From NCBI GenBank assembly GCA_027186245.1, contig CP114497.1, positions 937,501 to 1,001,500 on the forward strand: a DNA stretch of 64,000 nucleotides, in the 5' to 3' direction. A program made the position numbers and the translations under genes. The stretch comes from Coriaria nepalensis. Taxonomy: Eukaryota; Streptophyta; Magnoliopsida; Cucurbitales; Coriariaceae. Below, piece after piece: positions 60,282 to 64,000 of the stretch; position 1 is the first letter of the stretch; the number at the start of each line of letters is the position of its first letter. The notes beneath the pieces were generated by a model, which did not search any database, was not told where the DNA came from, and was given only the letters and a program-made list of their open reading frames with translations.

Positions 60282-61026
60282 TTTCCCGCCAAAAAGAGAA
60301 AAAATATTAGGGTTTGTTTCCTCTCAGCTCAGAGGAATCGAAGGATGAAGAAGCCGAAGAAGACTAAAAGGTAAAAAGAACAGAGCAAAGTGAGATGTGA
60401 GAACGAGTTTCCAAATAATACTCGGGAATAGAAATCCAACACATTTACAACAATACCCTCAATATTATCCTCAAATTACATTAGCCGCTGTTTGGCATTT
60501 CCCTGTTTGGATGAACCATAAATTTTGTTTTTCACCGTATACTAAACCAACCATCTGAAACTCCTGAGCCTGAACTGCAGTTTGAATCTCTCAACATTTT
60601 ATAGACAAACTGAAATTTGTTAGAACTACAGTCCATATCAGGAATGTGCAAACGGATTCGGATCCAAACTATCCGAAGCACCCAATCAGATTTGGATATT
60701 CAGATTGGATCCTAATTACCGAGAAAAGTTTAGATCGGATATATCCGAATCAGTAGCGCATGGCTCTCTCTCTTTTGCAGCCATGGCAGATCTGGGTTCC
60801 AAGAACTTCATACTCGACCAAATTTCCATTTTATTTCAGATCCGAGTATTATTACTATCTAACTAATATAGAAGATAATATAGATACTTGTATGAAGTTT
60901 AATCTACCAGTTACTAAGTTTAATAAAAAGGAAAAACTTAAGAAAGTTCGAAATTTTTATTTCCATAGGATAATTAGCAAAAAGGTCAAACCTCACAGCC
61001 ATAAAGAAAAACATGGTAATGCTAAT
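60282..61026. other. H2A.Z promoter and 3' flank of the WD40 gene
   Basis: About 745 bp. The H2A.Z leader lies at the left. Around 60640-60750 there are several GGATCC/ATCCGA words in both orientations, including the perfect 14-bp palindrome TCGGATATATCCGA at 60735-60748, which may be a remnant of a small DNA transposon. No gene is seen. Confidence 0.55.
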
Positions 61027-63110
61027 TTAGTCATCTCTAGACTCATCATTTTTCTCTCCACCCTTCCCTTCATTGTCAAGATGAAGGGCTTCGATTTTCT
61101 GCACCACCTCATCGCCTGCACTGACTTTCAGTTTCCCGGTGGGTCCATTCCCAGAAGGAATGGGGTCATTCTCTTCATGGCTAGCTGGCCCTGTCTGCCA
61201 TATTCTGATGGTCCCGTCTTCAGATCCTGAAGCATAAGACTCCCCTCCAGGTGAAAACCGAACACAATGGACCGGACCATGGTGACCCTTGTTGCAACCT
61301 ACAATCCAAGAAAGCAAATTTCCCTTATTTAAGGATTTGGAAACCGGAGTTGGTGTTAGCTATATTTTTTATGTGTGGGACCTACCAATCTCTTCTCCCG
61401 TGTGAAAATCAAACATGCGGACCCACATGTCTTCTCCTCCAGCAACAAATTTGTTACCAAGCTTTGGTTCCAAGGATGCTGATTCCACATTACAAGGCAT
61501 GTTGTAGCTCTTCACCAATCCAAAGCTGAGAACCCAAAAAAAGAGAGCAAGAAATGTTCATGTATGTAGAATTCTGTAATGATGAAGTTAACTACCCAGT
61601 GGCTTAACTTACTGATTGGCATCCCAGAACTTAACGGTTGATCCATCAGTCGTGGTTATATAGCGACCATCTTGACTCACTTCAGCACTTGTCACAGACG
61701 ACTTGGTCTCAAGTGTTTGCACAATATTTCCACTTCTTACATCCCATAATCTGCCAAAAAAAAATAATAATAAAGAAGAGGATATTTTTATATACTAGTA
61801 TAATAAATAGAAAATAAGGTAAATTAACATAACACTAGAAAGACAGTGATTACTGAAAAGATATACGCATACCTAACACCACCGATATCAGAGCAGGAAC
61901 TTAGAATGGTCTGGTCACTGTGAAGCCAAGCAACAGTTCTAATAGAGCCAGGAGACTTATCAACTTCTCGAGGAGGTGCATCAAGGCGGTTCAAATCAAA
62001 GATACGGAGAATTTTTTCAAATCCTCCAGTGAGTAAATTATGTGTATCCTGCTTTTTATACAGGATAGCATCATTTGTGATTTGTGAATAGAAAATACCA
62101 TCAATATTAGTGGTTAAAAGTTAAAACCCCCTATCACCGTGCTTGTTTCTGCAACACCTTTTACATCATATATAAAGTGCAAAAGCCAGCAAGCTGGACA
62201 AACCATCTTTTATGGACGGATTTAGGTACTAAAATTAAACTATTATTTACAGTGAAAAAGGCATTGAACAGTACAGAAAATCAAGTAAACATAAAGAGAG
62301 AAAACAGAAAATCACCTCTGAAAAGGCACAGGCGCGCACAATGTGCTTGTGTTCAAAAGAGTGCAATTCATCTCCAGTTAATGCATCCCATAATTTCCTG
62401 CACATATGATGCAAAACCTTATATACTTCGACCATTTCTATGAAATTCCTAATTATAGATTACATTAAAAAGAGCATAACAAAACAAAAACATGCTGGAA
62501 AATTTACATCTATCTGGCCTACAGTACAGTCATAGACATGATCAGAAATGTGATTTTACAGAGCACAATTACTTAATACTTCCTCCATCAGAACAGTAAG
62601 TAGCTATGGCAGTTATAATGAATGAAAAAATTTCTCAGATCATAATCCAAGAGTACTTACTATCAACTACTAAAGTTTGTAAGAGAAAGTAATTTCCCCA
62701 ACATATGATCAAGTACTCACGCAGAAAAATCAGCAGAGGCGGAAGCAGCTCGTAAAGCATTAGTGTCAAGGCAGCAGCTCCACACTGCACCCTTATGTCC
62801 TTCAAAGGTTCCTATCCAATCTCCAGTCTCTCCATTTCTCAACATTGGACTAGAATCTGCAAAATTTCACATGATCAAATCCATAAATCAATCAATTTTC
62901 TACAGCTAGAAATTGAGAAATCAATATGTGACTTCCCTTAGAGAATCCGTTTCTCAAAACTAAAAATTCAAATTGAGAAATTGCGAAGATACCTTTGCTG
63001 GCACTGATGAGGAAAAATCCGTCAGGCGTGATGGGGCTATAGAACAAATCGACGACCGGCCGTGAATGTCCATGGCAGACAAGCGGTACGGCCAATTTCT
63101 TCTTCTCCAT
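61027..63110 (-). CDS. STRAP-like WD40-repeat protein
   Basis: Beta-propeller scaffold similar to animal serine-threonine kinase receptor-associated protein (STRAP/UNRIP), which in animals belongs to the SMN complex; its plant role is not settled. Seven exons (62993-63110, 62721-62856, 62316-62397, 61873-62048, 61613-61750, 61386-61525, 61027-61298) give 353 residues. It starts [22 protein letters not shown]; repeats are visible as [128 protein letters not shown] and [32 protein letters not shown] low-complexity charged tail follows. The last exon carries the final repeat and tail. At1g52730 is the likely Arabidopsis counterpart. Confidence 0.94.
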
Positions 63111-64000
63111 TTCTCCTCCAAAATTGTCCGGATCAAGTTCAGGAAAAAAAGAAAAGTAGGGGGGGGGGGGGATGAAAACAAAATCTCGAGCTTTAACAGG
63201 AAAAAAACAGTAGTCGCTTCGATGATTTGAAGATAGACGAAACACAAGATCAAATTCACAGAAACTATATCGAAAGCTTCTAAGAAATTTAGGGTTTTTT
63301 TCCCCTGATCTAGTTGATAAATTCAATTCGTCGTTCTTTCCTTCACTACGAAAAATGTCTGAGAAATACTTAATTTAAAAAAAAAAAAAAAAAAAAGAAA
63401 AAGAAAAAGAAAAAGAAAAAGAAAAAGATAGAGAAGTACAGAGGGCAAAGAGCAGAGAAAATATGGAGGAAAAACCAGTTTTTATACTGTGCATTTTTCC
63501 CCCCCTTCTTTTTCAGACCTTATTTTTCTATATAAAAAATAAAAAATAATTAAAAAATAATAATAAAATAAAATATTTTTTTTACTACGGTAAGAATATA
63601 CCCACATCATTTTCACCTTTGACTTCTAACTCTTATATTATCTACCTTCAAAAAATTTCTTCAAACGTTTACATTTTGGCCAAAAATAATGTCACGATTG
63701 AAATATTTATCGGTTAATTTTTTTACCTTAATAATATAATATATTATAATAATAAATATATCATATTAGTAATTAAATTTAATAATATATTATGATAATA
63801 ATTAAATTTTTTTTTTAAAAAAGAGGAGTTAATTACTATCGACCGTTTTATTTCAAATATTTAACCACTAAAATAGTTGGTTAAACCGAACGTTTTAACT
63901 TTTTTTTCTCATCCCTAATCATACCCTATGAGCCTAATAGAAACAAAACTCTATGACATCTACATCCAACTATATTCATGTTAATACGGAAAATTCTATC
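63111..64000. other. Upstream region of the WD40 gene
   Basis: The inferred leader carries a run of 13 G on the plus strand (63159-63171; C on the sense strand), only 50 bp before the start codon. A poly-A run at 63377-63396 and GAAAAA repeats at 63397-63427 follow, then AT-rich spacer to the window edge. No further gene is seen. Confidence 0.65.

Noticed and set aside
60760..61230. 156-codon plus-strand frame
   Set aside because: Its second half is antisense to the last WD40 exon and its first half is AT-rich spacer.
1..64000. CRISPR arrays, bacterial operons, riboswitches, phage or plasmid features
   Set aside because: None seen; the tandem 73-bp array lacks the repeat-spacer structure of CRISPR and the DNA is plainly plant nuclear.
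1..64000. tRNA, rRNA and miRNA genes
   Set aside because: By eye I found no convincing cloverleaf with A and B boxes or precursor hairpin next to a recognisable miRNA; a tRNAscan-SE and miRNA search would settle this.

Overview
This is nuclear DNA from a eudicot plant. The evidence is split genes with GT-AG introns, AT-rich spacers full of microsatellites, degraded Ty1/copia and Mutator-like elements, and plant-only gene families (Aux/IAA, plastid ATP/ADP carrier, GA 3-oxidase, chloroplast glycerate kinase). I could not identify the species. There are twelve protein-coding loci: one cut by the left edge and eleven that look complete. All exon models were joined by hand from reading frame and splice sites.

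Layout, left to right: 3' part of NAA15, the NatA auxiliary subunit (+, 96-2034); an IAA6/IAA19-type Aux/IAA repressor (+, 5735-6987); an old copia retrotransposon (7681-12571); an IAA15-type Aux/IAA repressor (+, 15456-16303); chloroplast D-glycerate 3-kinase (-, 17468-20100); an A2-type cyclin (+, 23679-26118); an EGF-like, probably GPI-anchored secreted protein (+, 26717-27942); a gene-poor 7.7-kb stretch with MITE-like elements, a 73-bp minisatellite and a copia fragment; gibberellin 3-oxidase (+, 35646-37178); a decayed Mutator-like element (about 38.2-40.8 kb); a MOT1-family molybdate transporter (+, 42880-44274, intronless); a 1064-residue DUF2921 membrane protein (+, 45135-48329, intronless); a plastid ATP/ADP transporter (-, 48727-50864); a membrane-anchored alpha/beta hydrolase (+, 55119-58611); histone H2A.Z (-, 59397-60281); and a STRAP-like WD40 protein (-, 61027-63110).

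The most informative property is gene order. From memory of Arabidopsis locus names, NAA15, IAA15, GLYK, CYCA2, GA3ox, MOT, NTT and the hydrolase follow the order of At1g80410 down to At1g80280. IAA6-type, DUF2921, hydrolase, H2A.Z and WD40 follow At1g52830 down to At1g52730. A third Arabidopsis segment (At1g15500-At1g15580) carries NTT2, GA3ox1, CYCA2;3 and IAA5. The window therefore looks like a less-fractionated version of a block that was duplicated and partly lost in Arabidopsis. It links auxin signalling (two Aux/IAA genes), gibberellin activation (GA3ox) and a mitotic cyclin.

I found no wholly new biological system. The better leads are the conserved hormone and cell-cycle linkage, the promoter architecture of the two Aux/IAA genes, a short uORF ahead of the cyclin, an Asp-type nucleophile elbow in the hydrolase, the EGF-like GPI protein, and several repeat structures (a hairpin-bearing minisatellite, a perfect 26-bp palindrome, and direct subterminal repeats around the Mutator-like element).
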